Shown here one piece after another: positions 1-11,948 of a stretch of DNA of 64,000 nt. The translations under genes and the position numbers were made by a program. How positions within the stretch are numbered: position 1 is the stretch's first letter; each line of letters begins with the position of its first letter. This DNA comes from Paulownia fortunei (Eukaryota; Streptophyta; Magnoliopsida; Lamiales; Paulowniaceae): NCBI GenBank assembly GCA_019321725.1, contig CM033124.1, positions 744,001-808,000 of the forward strand, in the 5' to 3' direction. The notes beneath the pieces were generated by a model. The model ran no database searches. It worked only from the letters and a program-made list of their open reading frames with translations, and had not been told where the DNA came from.

Positions 1-385
1 TGTTTGAACGAGCTAGTTGTAAAGTTTGTGCAAAAATGAAATGTATTCGGGTAAGTAAATTACAAAATGTGACCTTAGTAGATTGATTTGAAATTTCATT
101 TTGAAAAAAATAGAAAAAAAAAAAAGAGTAAAATATATAGATTTTTGAATTGAAAACGTGGAAAATGAAACCAACCATAGTCTACATTTTTCTGAGTAAA
201 AAGTTTGTATTATTCAAAAGATTTTTTCGTCGTAAACTAGATAAGTATTTCAAACTCAAGTTAGTGTGCATGTATGAGATCTACAAGATCGAGCCCAGTA
301 TAAAATATTTCTCGTATATTCACAAAATTCATGTCACGGACATATTTATGTATTTTTTTCGATTATTTTTTTACCAACAATACAG

Positions 386-1467
386 AGATTGTATAATCTT
401 GGAGCTCGTCGGGTTATAGTGACGGGAACAGGGCCATTAGGGTGTGTGCCTGCAGAATTGGCACAGCACAGTAGGAATGGTGAATGTGCAGAAGAATTGC
501 AGAAGGCTGCATCACTCTTCAACCCTCAACTGGTTCGCATGCTTAAAGAACTCAACCATGAGATTGGCCACGATGTTTTTATTGCAGCTAATACCAATCA
601 AATGCACATGGATTTCATTTCCGATCCTCAACGTTTTGGTACCTACCTCGACTTCTCTTCTTTTTTTTCTTCTCTTTTTCCTCGTATGGATGTTTTTACG
701 ATTTTTTTTTTTCAGAAGTTTTGACCCGTTAAGTTAATTTCACCTATAACTGTTAGATTATGTGGAATTCGTATATTCCAACACAGTACAATAGTTCTTG
801 GTAAACGTGACCTAATAAGCTCGATCCTTTCAATAAATACCGAGTTGGTGGGGGGGGGGGGGGGGGGGGTTGACTAGTGGGTAACTTAATTATTTGACCT
901 ATAACTTCATTTAATTTTTTGACTTATGTTGTCTATTATTTGGAGATAAATTAAAGAATGAATAATGATTGTCACATTGTAGATGTTAGATAGTAATTAC
1001 TATTTAAAACCTACTAAATCTAAAATATGAACTCTCGGATAGGATTTTTGATTACAAATTATATTGTATTCATCTATTTTATTATATTAATTACTCATTG
1101 TATAAAAAAATAAATAATTGATACAATATAATAGAAGATGCAATAAAATTTACAATAAAGAATCCCATCCGACAAACTCGTAAAGACCAAATCTAAAGTA
1201 CAAAAACCTAACAACATTCTATGTATGTGGGCAGGATTTATAACCTCAAAGATAGCTTGTTGTGGACAAGGACCATACAATGGGCTGGGCCTTTGCACGC
1301 CGATATCGAATTTGTGCCCAAACAGGGATTTATATGTGTTTTGGGATCCATTTCATCCATCTGAAAGGGCCAACAGAATGATAGTCCAACAAATATTGAA
1401 AGGCTCCAAGACTTATATGCAGCCCATGAACCTCAGCACCATCATGGCTATGGATTCCAGGTCTTGA
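386..1467 (+). CDS. GDSL esterase/lipase, 3' part (last two exons)
   Basis: This is the C-terminal part of a plant GDSL (SGNH) esterase/lipase, a usually secreted hydrolase acting on ester and lipid substrates. Exons are 386-638 and 1235-1467; the intron splits a Gly codon (G|GA) and has GT and AG borders. The first exon opens in frame with [10 protein letters not shown] and then [14 protein letters not shown], a block typical of the family. The second carries [12 protein letters not shown] and [11 protein letters not shown]; in the last motif the Asp and His are the family's catalytic Asp-His (block V, DxxHP). The catalytic Ser (GDS block) and Asn (GxND block) must lie upstream of base 1. 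The preceding intron ends in AG at 384-385. The stop codon is at 1465-1467. The intron between these exons contains a 20-nt poly(G) tract. The family call is secure; the exact subfamily and substrate are not. Confidence 0.92.
850..869 (+). repeat. Poly(G) homopolymer, about 20 nt
   Basis: An uninterrupted run of about 20 G lies in the last intron of the GDSL lipase gene. Runs of this length are rare in AT-rich plant DNA, are unstable, and are error-prone in sequencing, so the exact length should not be trusted. Confidence 0.9.
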
Positions 1468-1659
1468 GGCCCATTTCAACTTGCTATTTTTCTCAGAATC
1501 TGTGTCCAAAAAATAGCAGCCCAAGTTCATTTCCCTTTTGTTAAAAATTCTCTTCATCACATGCTCATTTAATTTACTTGTATTTTCATGTGTCCCTCTT
1601 GTACTTTGGTGTTAATGGTGTGTTTGTCTTTGTAAGGACCTAATTTTATCAATTTCATC

Positions 1660-1674
1660 AATAAATAATAAATA
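1660..1674 (+). terminator. Poly(A) signal cluster of the GDSL lipase gene
   Basis: Overlapping AATAAA-type hexamers (AATAAATAATAAAT) lie about 195 nt after the stop codon, a normal distance for a plant 3' UTR, with T-rich sequence just downstream. This is inferred from motif and position only. Confidence 0.5.
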
Positions 1675-1793
1675 ATGGAGATGACTTATTGTTAGTTTCC
1701 CAATTGCTTACATATACATACATTATATGTATATATTTGTTTCTTATTGTTCTTATAAGAAGTTATGACTAAACCCAAACCTACAATAATTAT

Positions 1794-1826
1794 GGGGGGT
1801 GGGGTGGGGTGGGGCGGGGCGGAGGG
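1794..1826 (+). repeat. G-run tract with quadruplex potential
   Basis: At least four runs of four or more G are separated by single T or C (GGGGGGT GGGGT GGGGT GGGGC GGGGC GGAGGG), enough for a G-quadruplex on the + strand. It lies in intergenic DNA after the GDSL lipase gene. Confidence 0.8.
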
Positions 1827-2984
1827 AATTCAATGCGGATAAACGAGTAATGAATCTTATTTGGACCCGCTCTGGACACGTCCGTATTGAGTTAGGGTTT
1901 TCTTTTATTCTAAATTGGGAAGTTTTAGAGAAGAACAAATGAGTAAAATATTGGAGTCATTATATATAATTTTTTTTTTAACTCGAGATTCTTTCCACCT
2001 CATTCTTTAAAATGTAAGAGTCAATGATAGTAATTTAAAATCAAAAGATTATAGAAATTAAAAAGATGGCAGCAAAACCCTCACAGGTCATGGGGCGGGG
2101 CAAAGCGAAATTTGAATTGAGGCGGATGAGTCACATCTCGAGTTTAGTCAAACTCATTTCAGACCTGTCTTGTTGTCATCTTTTACATATGATAACAAAC
2201 AAATTCTTTTTATAGAATTCCAAGACATCATGGTAATATATTTCTGGCTGCACATCAATAATTGTAATGTCTTGAAACTCGCAAAAATACTCCAAACTTA
2301 CTTTGTCTTCCTTGAAATTTTGTTTTCTTATAGTCAAGAATTAGAATATAGTAATATTTGTATAAGAATTTATAGTGGTATATTAATTTATTGTCAAGTA
2401 AATTGTCAATATATACATACGAATCAATGAGCTGGGACAAAGACTTGCCCTCTTCTTTTTCTTAATTGAGAAGCACAGCAATCAATTAAGTAGCATTGAT
2501 GTTTGGGACCCAATGATTGGACTAACATAACGATAATTCCTGTTTTCTATTTTATTTTTCTTAATATTTTTATCAAAGAAATAATAATTATGACATAAAT
2601 AATGATTTTTGTAATTGGGTTTAATCGAAGTACAATTAATTATTAACTCGATGAATCTACATTATATTTTATAGGTAAGATATTTGAATAAGAAAAAGAA
2701 AAGAACAACTAAATCAATTAGCATTTGCTATCTCTATTCCAAACTGAATTTTCTTATTTTTTGGCCAATCACAAATTATGTCTCAATTTGTTAAAATAAA
2801 ATTTCCTTTCTAACAGTACCCTTTTATTTTGTGATGTTATTAATTTTTCACAACTACACGTAAGGGCAAAATTATAAACATATCTAACTTTTATTTTTTC
2901 CATTTTTAATCTAAAATTCTATATAATTTCAAAATGAGACATTTACTGTAGGGCTGAAAAACAAACCAATCTCTTTAAAACTTT

Positions 2985-3230
2985 GTTTAAGTTTGATTGG
3001 TTAACTTAACAAATAAAAGTTGGATATATTTTTTCATTCGATAAAATTTAAAACTCAATTTGAACTCTACTCGATTAGTAAAAAAAATAAAATATATATA
3101 TATATATAAAAATTAAATTACTCGAGTTCAATTTGTATTCGATTTGATTAAAGATCGTTCAAGTTTAATTTAATTAAAAATCAAATTAAATTCTAATATA
3201 ATTTTTAAAATTTAATAAAAATTTAAATAA
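2985..3230 (+). repeat. Dispersed repeat family R2, copy 1
   Basis: This AT-rich stretch matches the reverse complement of 33290-33560. Both share the order ATTACTC ... TTTGTATTCGA/CATATTCAA ... CTTGATTAAA/TTTGATTAAA ... ATCGTTCAA ... ATCAAATTAAA/ATCAAATCAAA. No open frame or clear terminal repeats are visible, so it is probably a decayed non-autonomous transposon. Confidence 0.55.
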
Positions 3231-5366
3231 ATTTGAATACTTCCTCTGAATTCATTTATATCCTTAATTCAATATAACAGACCATCATGGAACATTCAAT
3301 AGCATTATTAAGAAGACATTAAAAGAAGTCATTTGTGCACAAGAAACTGTGCAAAGTCAAAATTGCAAAATCCCAGGTTTGGAAAGTAAAAGAAGCTGAC
3401 ACCCTAAAAATAAATTTTTGCTGGTTCGAGAATGGAAGCTCACCAAATTGACAAGTCATAACTAAATTTCAGCAATAATAAATATAATTAATGTCTTGAT
3501 AATAGGGTTCAATTATTATTTTATGCATTGATTATTGCAGTAAATTAATTGTCGACTTTTATGAACGTTCTTTTTCTTATTAATTTTTTTTGTCAACTAT
3601 TTGGTTTTGAGAAATTCTCTGAATCATGTTGTTTTTCCATTTGGGGCAGTTTCGGGTCTTTTATTCTAAATATTTTATTTCATATTTTATTTTATAAATA
3701 TACTTTAAATATATTTTTAAAAAAATATTTTATATACTCGATATATATTTATAAAGTAAAATATCAAATTAAAATGAAAGATAAAAATGCCTTAATGGAA
3801 TGGAGAAAGACAACATGATTCATGGAATTCCTCAAAACCAAATAGAATAGAACCGTTTCGACATGAAAATTTGCACAAATTTGTCCTGACCTAATTACTT
3901 TGTTTCAATATTAAATAAATAACTTCCAAAAATCAAAAACATTTAAGGGTTCTATAAAAATACTCTAATCATTTCAATGAGTTAATTTAGGAAATCCAAT
4001 CTATTTACTAGCTAGCAATTTGCAATTCTTTTTATAGTATTTCACATTTTTGAAGGGGTATTGCTTCTTGATTTCAAAAAAAAGAATTTTTCAAATTAAT
4101 CATATGGGTTTTTCCAAGTGTGTGTGTGTGTGTGTTACAATATTCATGAATCATTAATTTTTGGAATGACTCTCATTGTTTTGTTAAATTCAATTTTTGA
4201 TTAATACTTGTTTCATTCTTATTTTGTATTTTTATAGCCCCATGTAATTTTTATTCACTGACAATAAAAGTACAATTTTTCGAACAATAATCTATGGAAT
4301 AATATTATGTGGACAAAAAACGAAAAAAAAAATACGGTATGTATATATATATATATATATATATTAATTTGTTAGCTGAAGTTAGCAAAACTGCCTTGAT
4401 TTATTTTCTGATTACGGGACCATATACTTACATTCTTTAAATATCTTTTAATGGTAGACAAAGAATTAAGTAGCTCATACATCCTTTTCATGAGTATAAT
4501 ATACTATATAGTTAATTGTAGCGTGAAGATAGTATCATGTCTATCCAACAACATTTATATACACTAGACGTGAATTCGAGGTCAAGAAAAGTAAATTTAC
4601 ATTTAATTTAAAAAAAAAAAAAACGAAATAGATCAAAATAACCGCGATCATCTAAATCTCCTCTAAGATAAGTAGTATTACTTATTTCGATTTAAAGTCA
4701 CCTTTGATCATAATTAACTATAACTCTATCATAGTTTATATAACTATTAAAAAAAAATAGCGATGAATCATATATAGTTGTATATATATATATATTACCA
4801 CATGCAAGAAATTGAAATTTTTAAGAAATAAATTAAAAGAAAACCATACTAATTAAGGAGTGACTGAGAAGAAAAGAAAGCAAGAAAAGAAAAAAAGGGG
4901 GGGTAGGTTTGGAGGAGAATTAATGGGGAAGATTGTGTGGTGGCAGAGGGCAGATGCTTATATTCAAGTGTGGTGCAATAAAGGAAGGGGGAGGGTGTTG
5001 AGAAAGAGGGTAGGTCTGAATGATTTATAATGCTTAAATTGTACCCTTTTTTTTTTTTTTCTCTCTTCTCTTCCATCTTGGTTTCATTGTGGTGCAACTC
5101 TGTGTGTGTGTGTGTGTGTAAACAAATATTTCAGTCATTGTTAGACATAAATCCCATGCAGATATATGCAGGCAATCATGATGCTGATGCTGAATGTGTG
5201 TGAGTGTGTGAGAGAGAAAGAGAGTATAATCCCACAGCCCTGTGTGTGTGAGAGATGGGGAGGGGGGGTATGACTACTGTGTCAAGAATTGAATAGAGGT
5301 CATTTTCCAAGATTGCATTGTTGTTGGCCAGTTTGGGGGGTTATTAAGAGGTGGAACTGATGGTGT

Positions 5367-5371
<5 letters not shown>

Positions 5372-5397
<26 letters not shown>
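5372..5397 (+). repeat. (TG)13 microsatellite ahead of the neprosin gene
   Basis: A perfect TG dinucleotide tract ends 53 nt before the chosen start codon, so it probably lies in the 5' UTR or core promoter of the neprosin gene. Reading through it gives a Cys-Val repeat, which argues against translation starting upstream of 5451. Confidence 0.9.
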
Positions 5398-5403
<6 letters not shown>

Positions 5404-5450
5404 CCTTGGGTGTTTTTTTTTTGGGTGGGTGTTTCTGGGCACTGAATGAA

Positions 5451-5858
5451 ATGGGCAGAATTATGGCTACAAGGAAAGGAGGGTTTCCAAGTACTGTTTT
5501 AATTCGTCTTCTTCTGCCATTCTTTCTTGTCCTTTTCTCCAAAAGATCTTTGGCCATTTCCACTTCTTTAAACTACACAAAATACAGACAAGTTAGCAGC
5601 TTGAGACTAGCCAGGATTCAGAAACATTTGGACAAGATTAACAAACCTCCTGTCTTCACCATTGAGGTATGCACACATACACACACACGTGTGTGTGTGT
5701 TTTTAGTGTATGTATGGTTTTCTTGATATGCTAATATGATTTTTTGCTCAATTTTTTCAGAGCCCAGATGGAGATATCATAGATTGTGTTCATAAAAGAA
5801 AACAACCAGCTCTGGATCATCCTCTTTTGAAGAATCACAAGATCCAGGTACAATACCA

Positions 5859-5889
<31 letters not shown>

Positions 5890-8800
5890 ATAGCTAAAAA
5901 GTTAGAAAAAGCACCCTTTAATTAAATTGAGGAAACGTAACGCAAAAAACACCACTTTCAGCACGGTTCTTCTTATGCTTCTTCAACTACCAACTACTCG
6001 GATAGTTTATTCCAATTTGATAAGCTAATAAAATATTTTCTTAAATTTTCTTAAATATGCATGCACCTTGTCCTGCATTTAACAAAATGACTGCCAACCA
6101 CCTCCTTTTTCCTTTCATATCCACTACACAAAGCAAGAAAACCCCATTAATGCTGCTTAATTGATTTTTTTCACTTTAATCATTACTTAAACCAGCATAA
6201 CAATGTACTTATTGACAATCCAATAATCACCCAGAGAGTTCCACCAGAAATGCCAAAGGCCATGAAAATGACCAAAACAAACAGCAGTAGAAGTGTTGAT
6301 GGATTCAAAGGGGTGTGGCAAATGTGGCATCAAAAGGGGCAGCTGTGCCCAAAGGGGACAGTGCCCATCAGGCGCAGCACAGTGCATGATGTGCTGAGGG
6401 CTAAGTCTTTGTATGATTTTGGCAAGAAACAAGCCAGGTTCTTGCCTCTTGCGGCTCGCCGCCGTCGGGCTGACGCCCCCGCCCCTGATGTTGTGAGCGG
6501 CAATGGCCATGAGGTATGTTCAGTTTCTTCTTCATCAGTCCCACTTGCGCATGCATTGATGGTCATGAATAATAAACAAACAAATACATGTGTGTGTCTG
6601 TGTGTGGAAGTAGGAAGTATATGATCGTCACCATTTTCTTGGTCTTTATACAATTTGAGCAATTGTGTGTGAAAGGAAAATGGAGTACTACTATGAAAAC
6701 GGACAGAGCAGAAAATGGATAGTGGGGTGAGTTTTTCTTTTTTTTTTTTTTAAAATAGTAAATAAAAAAGTATTATTACCCTTTTTTTATCAGATACATC
6801 TTTAAAATATAAAAATTATAATAATTTAAAAAATTTGTTAGAGTTAGAAATTTGGATAATTGTCCCTGAAAATGTTGGTAGGAGATTAAAATTATTAGGC
6901 TAGGTACTAAGGTGCAAAAGGCAAATGGCTTATGGTGAGTTTGGCCCTTTTTTTGAATATTGATTACACAATAATTAATTCGTACAAAAAAAAATGATTT
7001 TGAAATCATTTATTTTGTCTAATTGTGGCTGGCCAAAAGCTCTAAATTTCAACTTCTGCAAAAGTTATATTATTGCATATCCAAAAGTAATTATAGTTTG
7101 GCTTGTCAAACGATTTGAACAAAAATAATTTTGATTTAATTAATATGTCGTGCGTAAAGGTATGTAGATGATAATATAATGTTCTTTAAAAAATTTATTT
7201 TTCGAGGGATTTTTAACAATGTTTGATTATATATCAGCAGTTAATATTCATATACTTTGATATTGATGACAGTGTCATTTTGGGACCAGACGGCGAATAT
7301 TATTAGGGATGAAAGCAAAAAATAGAAGTTAAGTGGGCAAATTTTTTTTCCTTATAAAAAGTAGATAAATAAGTATTTTCAAATTTTTTAAAAAGAGATA
7401 AACTTTTAAAATTTTATATATAAAATTTATATTAATTTAAAATTTTATGAAATTGAGGGGGCTATTGTCAACGCCCATCCCTTGGCTCCGTATTTAAATA
7501 TTATGACCCACGTCACAAAATACGTAAATACTAACAAGAATCTTTTGATTCATTTGATTCTCACATTCAATTACTCAAAATATTATGACTCACGTCATAA
7601 AATATGCAGATATTAATAACTCAACTCAGTATATACAAACATATTAACATATAATTAATTTAAGCAATTTATTAAAATAAAGTAAAATTATTTTTACTTT
7701 CTAATATATATTTTTTCCATTTCTACACAAAAATCAAAATACAAACATAAACTTAAAAGAAGAAAGTAGTATCTTTCTTCATACAGATGAAAATGTACCA
7801 TCATACAATTGAAGTTCATTTATTCACCATGAAATCAAATGATGAGTCGTACCTATTTTTTGCGTATGCCAAGTTTGTTTAATAAAGTCGCGTTTTTTGT
7901 TATTTTTTTTTTCTTCCTTTTCTTGATGTTGACAGCACGCGATAGCGTACACGACAGCATCGGAAGAGGTGTACGGGGCAAAAGCGACAATTAACGTGTG
8001 GGACCCGTCGGTTGAAGTGGTGAATGAGTTCAGCCTGTCCCAAATTTGGGTTCTGTCTGGCTCCTTTGATGGCTCAGACCTCAACAGTATTGAGGCTGGC
8101 TGGCAGGTACTTCTTCCAATTCCTTCTCATATATACCACAAATTTTTACCCCTCTCTCTATATATAAAATATATATATATGATTTTTTTATCGATAAGAA
8201 TAATGCCGCATCATTATAGAATAGTAACGACGATGAAGTGAGTTTGGACAAATTTAAAATTTATTTTGTTAAAAAATTTTAAAATTCGGTTATCGATTCT
8301 TTTTGAATTTGAATCCGACAAGTTAAATTTATTATCTATTTTATTATTTTAAAAATATTAAAAAATATATTTTTAACAAATAATAAACTACAATATATTA
8401 TTTAAAAAATATCACATGAATATATTAAACGAAGCAGGTTCGGAGTATACCTAAAAATATTTATATGTACTTTGTAATGGAGATGCTTTCCAATTCAATA
8501 AATACATACATATATGTTTTAAATATAGATTGAATGTCCGGTTTTAATTGGCTGAATTTTTTTTTTTTGTCTTTAAAAATAATAATGCCGCATTATTATT
8601 TTATGAAAGAGGGTAGTTTGGAAAGAGATTTTTCCAATTGCGAAATTGCGCATGTTTGATAAAAGTATGAGTAAATATTAGATGAACGAATTTTCATCTT
8701 TTTGGGTGATAAAAATATGATCGTTTCTATTATCATAATATTTTCTCGATATGAAATATTATTATTTTTTTAATGGAGAAAAAATACAATTATTGTTTAT

Positions 8801-10922
8801 TATTTAAATTTATGAAGTTGAATTTCTGAAGATTTGATTGTTCTACTAGTCAGGTTAGTCCGGAGTTGTATGGTGACAGCAGGCCAAGATTATTCACCTA
8901 TTGGACGGTCAGTCCTCTCTATCTTTACTTAGTTTGGATTTTTTAATTTATTGTAATTTTATTTTGTATATTGTATTATATATATATATATATATATATA
9001 CACGTTATGAATATAAAATATTTTTTTAAAATTTATCATATACACATAGTTGTATGATATATAATATAAAATACAATAAACTGATCTTTATCACTTTCAA
9101 CAATTTTATACATGTTAAAGTAAATAATTAATGAAAACTTAAATATGAAAAATTTTAATCGCCAAATTTTAATTTATAAGACCGTCTTTTTTTCAATTTT
9201 TATATGAGTACCATTTTTATTTTTATTTTGAAAAAATACGATAATTTGTACATATGTTTTATGAATATATATATATATATATAATGGAAAAGAAATAAAA
9301 ATTAATAAGGGGATTAATTTATTTTGATTAGCTTAGAAGTGAAAGTAACCAAAGTCTCAAAATTTCAACTTCCCACTTGAAGTCTTGGAAATAGCAATAG
9401 GGAACAAGCCCATGAAATTTCTACTTGCCAAGATGCCATTTATTTAAGATCGCATTAACCATGAGAGGTGACAATTCATCCCCCCACTGCATGAATATTG
9501 GTGGTCCACTTATCACATATGAAGAAAAATAAAGTATTTTATTTTGGGGTTTCAATCAATTTTTTCAAATTATAAATGCATGTGACATGTCAAAAAATAT
9601 AAAATGTCAAATTGTAAGTTGTACATCCACTTACAATATGAATAATTTAGGTTCGACCAGTTTTTCAATCTAAAATCTTTTAAAAAACATAAAATTCGAG
9701 AATCACAAGACACGTAACATTTATTTGTTCTGTAATTGATTTGAATTCGATCAACACCCTTGGAAATAAAAAAGAAAGAATTCAATAGTAAAGGCCCTTT
9801 GGTTCTATATTCATATTGAAATAAACTAATATTTTTTTTTTCTTTTTTTAAATTTTGTGTATTACTCAAGTTATGTTTGTTCTCAATAAAATGCAGAAGG
9901 ATGCATATCAAGCAACAGGATGCTACAATCTTCTATGTTCAGGATTCGTGCAAACGAATAGTCGAATAGCCATCGGAGCTGCTATTTCTCCGGTGTCATC
10001 CATGGGCGGAGATCAATACGATGTCACCATCCTCATATGGAAGGTCGGAAATTTTCACCCTTAGGTTTACTACAAGAAAAAAAGAATATTAATGACAAGA
10101 TGTCAAAATATTAAATTTATCACTAATTATACATATTTAGTATACAAAAATTTATTTTGTTACAGTAATAAATTTTATAAGTTTAATAGTGACAAGAATT
10201 GTGTATGAGTTGCCGTTGTTGAAAAATAAAATTGCGCATAAGTCTTTACTATTGACAATGAGCGACACATGTATGATAACAACAAATATTATCACGATGA
10301 TGTGACTATATGTGTGTTACTGGTGAATTGTCACTATACATGTGTCACTAGTTGTCAATAATGGCAACTCATATGCAATTCTTATCATTATTAAATTTGT
10401 AAAAATTATTATTGTTGTAAAATAAAAATTATTGTTACTTAACTTTGATATTGTTATATCGTATTTTATCACTAATATTTATTTATTTTTTTTCTGATAG
10501 CCCTAGGGGGTAAATTTTAACCTTTTTATGTGATAATAATGTAGGATCCAAAGTTGGGAAATTGGTGGATGGGCTTTGGTGATAGTACATTAGTGGGCTA
10601 CTGGCCCAATGAGCTGTTCACCCACTTAGCGGACCGGGCCACCATGGTCGAGTGGGGCGGTGAGATCGTAAACACTCGGGTCAACAACGAACACACGTCA
10701 ACTCAAATGGGCTCGGGCCATTTTGCAGATGATGGGTTTGGGAAAGCAAGCTATTTTAGAAACCTAGAGATCGTCGACTCGGACAACAGCCTGGGATCGG
10801 CCCAAGATATTACAACCTTGGCTGAGAACACAAATTGTTACAACATCCAGAGCTCCTACAACAATGAATGGGGCACTCATTTTTACTATGGTGGGCCTGG
10901 GAGAAATCCACTCTGTCCATGA
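5451..10922 (+). CDS. Neprosin (DUF239) family secreted protein, seven exons
   Basis: This is a complete neprosin-family gene; the founding member is a secreted glutamic, proline-cleaving protease of pitcher plants. Exons are 5451-5666, 5761-5847, 6235-6513, 7936-8106, 8854-8907, 9897-10043 and 10545-10922. All introns are GT-AG in phase 0, giving 443 residues. Residues about 14-35 are a hydrophobic signal peptide. Residues about 50-101 ([16 protein letters not shown] ... [16 protein letters not shown]) are the neprosin activation domain (DUF4409). The peptidase domain (about 190-443) shows [41 protein letters not shown] and VEWGGEI. By analogy, Glu247 in EAGWQ and a Glu in VEWGGE (354 or 358) are candidates for the catalytic pair; that assignment is inference. 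No break is seen. Intron 3 (about 1.4 kb) and introns 5 and 6 hold repeats. The physiological substrate is unknown. Confidence 0.93.
5679..5698. repeat. AC/GT palindrome with central CACGTG in neprosin intron 1
   Basis: A perfect 20-nt palindrome (ten nt of AC repeat followed by ten nt of GT repeat) begins 12 nt after the intron 1 splice donor. Its centre is CACGTG, the G-box core, though this may be a by-product of the repeat. In RNA it would form a hairpin close to the donor site. Confidence 0.8.
5862..5889 (+). repeat. (CA)14 microsatellite in neprosin intron 2
   Basis: A perfect CA tract starts 14 nt after the intron 2 donor. It is complementary to the (TG)13 tract in the leader about 470 nt upstream, so the two could pair in the primary transcript. 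Confidence 0.9.
8265..8450 (+). repeat. Dispersed repeat family R3, copy in neprosin intron 4
   Basis: This AT-rich stretch has the same order of landmarks as 16340-16550: a gap-free TTTTAAAAATATTAAAAAAT core and a GCAGGTTCGGAGTAT-like right end. Copies at 50925-51200 and 55905-56215 match in reverse orientation. It has no coding potential and is probably a decayed non-autonomous element. Confidence 0.5.
10044..10530. mobile_element. Foldback MITE-like element in neprosin intron 6
   Basis: About 10044-10235 and 10340-10530 are imperfect inverted copies of each other. Paired landmarks are AAATTTTCACCC/AAAATTTACCCC, CTACAAGAAAAAAA/CTATCAGAAAAAAA, ATTAATGACAA/ATTAGTGATAA, GACAAGAATTGTGTATGAG/GATAAGAATTGCATATGAG and CGACACATGTAT/TGACACATGTAT. 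No transposase frame is present. The ACTACAAGAAA-like inner motif resembles CACTA-element termini, but the arms extend beyond it and no target duplication is certain, so the superfamily is open. The left arm begins at the exon 6 splice donor. Confidence 0.7.
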
Positions 10923-11512
10923 TCTTCGAGAAAAAAAACCCTAATGCAAAATTCTTTTTTTTTTTTTTTAAGTTGTAAAAGTGTAGAATTATGCTATTCC
11001 CAACCATGTTTTTGTTCTAGTTCCACATTGTAATTTCAATTTTTTTCTTTTAATGTATTGATATGCATCAAATGGGTAAGGAAATAGCAACATTCAATTG
11101 GAAAAATAATTATTCGAGTACATAATATAATTGACATCGTGGTATATTAAAATGATCTTTGTAGTAAAACATGTTGGATTTTCATAATAGCAATATGCTA
11201 TTAATTTCAAACATTGGTTTCTTGGTCTTCATCTTTAATCATTAAATCGGAATGATTACTAACCTGAAGTTACATATATACCCATATATTTGGTGAGACT
11301 TGAGTTCAGTATCTTAATTTATAATTTTTACCATTTGAATTCAATCTCGTTAATAGAAAATTTCATGCATTCACGCAACCCTTTTTAAGGGAACACCATA
11401 TAAGCAATTGGTGATGTAAAAATAAGTCAAATTTCTTTTATTTCAATGGATCTTGAAGACTTGAAATTATTTTCTTGCATAAGCAACAATAGTGTAGCTA
11501 AGTATTCCAAAA

Positions 11513-11871
11513 TCAATGAACAAAGCATACACAAACCCAAGCTGCCCCATCAGGATTTAGTTTAATACACTTTCCACCAGCTTCCCTAAATCCATTTTCT
11601 TGACAATGCTTGTTGCAGTCTGGGAATTTTGAGCATCGCCCTTGAAGTACCACCTCTTCATTGTTACCCGTCGCTGAAATCGACAACAAAAATATTATCA
11701 CAAATCATAAAAATCGAAGTCGTACTCAGTAATAAAAAAATTATAATATTATTTATCGTTAATGAATCCTGAGATAGTTATTGATATACGATAAAAAAAA
11801 AAAAAAATACCAGATGTTAAGAGCAAGGCCATGAGAATTAGACCAACAAAAAGAGGTTTTTTGGTTTCCAT
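11513..11871 (-). CDS. Defensin-like small secreted cysteine-rich peptide
   Basis: A two-exon gene encodes a 73-residue defensin-like (DEFL) peptide. Exon 1 is 11811-11871 and exon 2 is 11513-11673. The intron is in phase 1, with donor GT at 11809-11810 and acceptor AG at 11674-11675 on the minus strand, as in most plant defensin genes. Exon 1 is almost entirely signal peptide (METKKPLFVGLILMALLLTS). The mature part has six cysteines in the order C-x5-C-x3-C-x11-C then C-x-C near the end, including DCNKHC, GGKC and VCVC. That is the Cys-stabilised alpha-beta pattern lacking the outer fourth disulfide of the classic eight-Cys defensins. Such peptides act in defence or cell-cell signalling; which applies here cannot be read from sequence. 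It lies tail-to-tail with the neprosin gene, about 590 bp apart. Confidence 0.88.
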
Positions 11872-11940
11872 TTCTCAGAAGAAAAAAAATGATGTTATTA
11901 CCCTATTTGTAATGAATGAAAATGAAGCCCTAGTCTTGTC

Positions 11941-11948
11941 TATTTATA
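11941..11948 (-). promoter_or_regulatory. TATA box of the defensin-like gene
   Basis: On the minus strand this reads TATAAATA, 70 nt upstream of the start codon at 11871, leaving room for a short leader. The next 300 nt upstream are AT-rich with no other obvious element. Confidence 0.6.

Larger units (their letters stand above)
1680..5370. other. Intergenic region between GDSL lipase and neprosin genes
   Basis: I see no coding region here; open frames are short and AT-rich. It holds a G-rich stretch (1794-1826), a GC-richer degenerate patch near 2085-2165, a dispersed repeat copy (2985-3230), and microsatellites: (TA) near 3095-3109, (GT) near 4119-4135, (TA) near 4340-4364 and 4780-4794, (GT) near 5101-5119. 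The GA- and GT-rich segment 4850-5370 is probably the promoter and leader of the next gene. Confidence 0.6.

Noticed and set aside
5300..5563. Minus-strand frame of 87 codons over the neprosin first exon
   Set aside because: It is antisense to a well-supported exon and runs through the CA/GT repeat, giving a Thr-His repeat; it has no domain.
6187..6662. Antisense frames over neprosin exon 3
   Set aside because: They mirror the GC-rich coding exon; the sense strand has the conserved neprosin sequence and proper splice borders.
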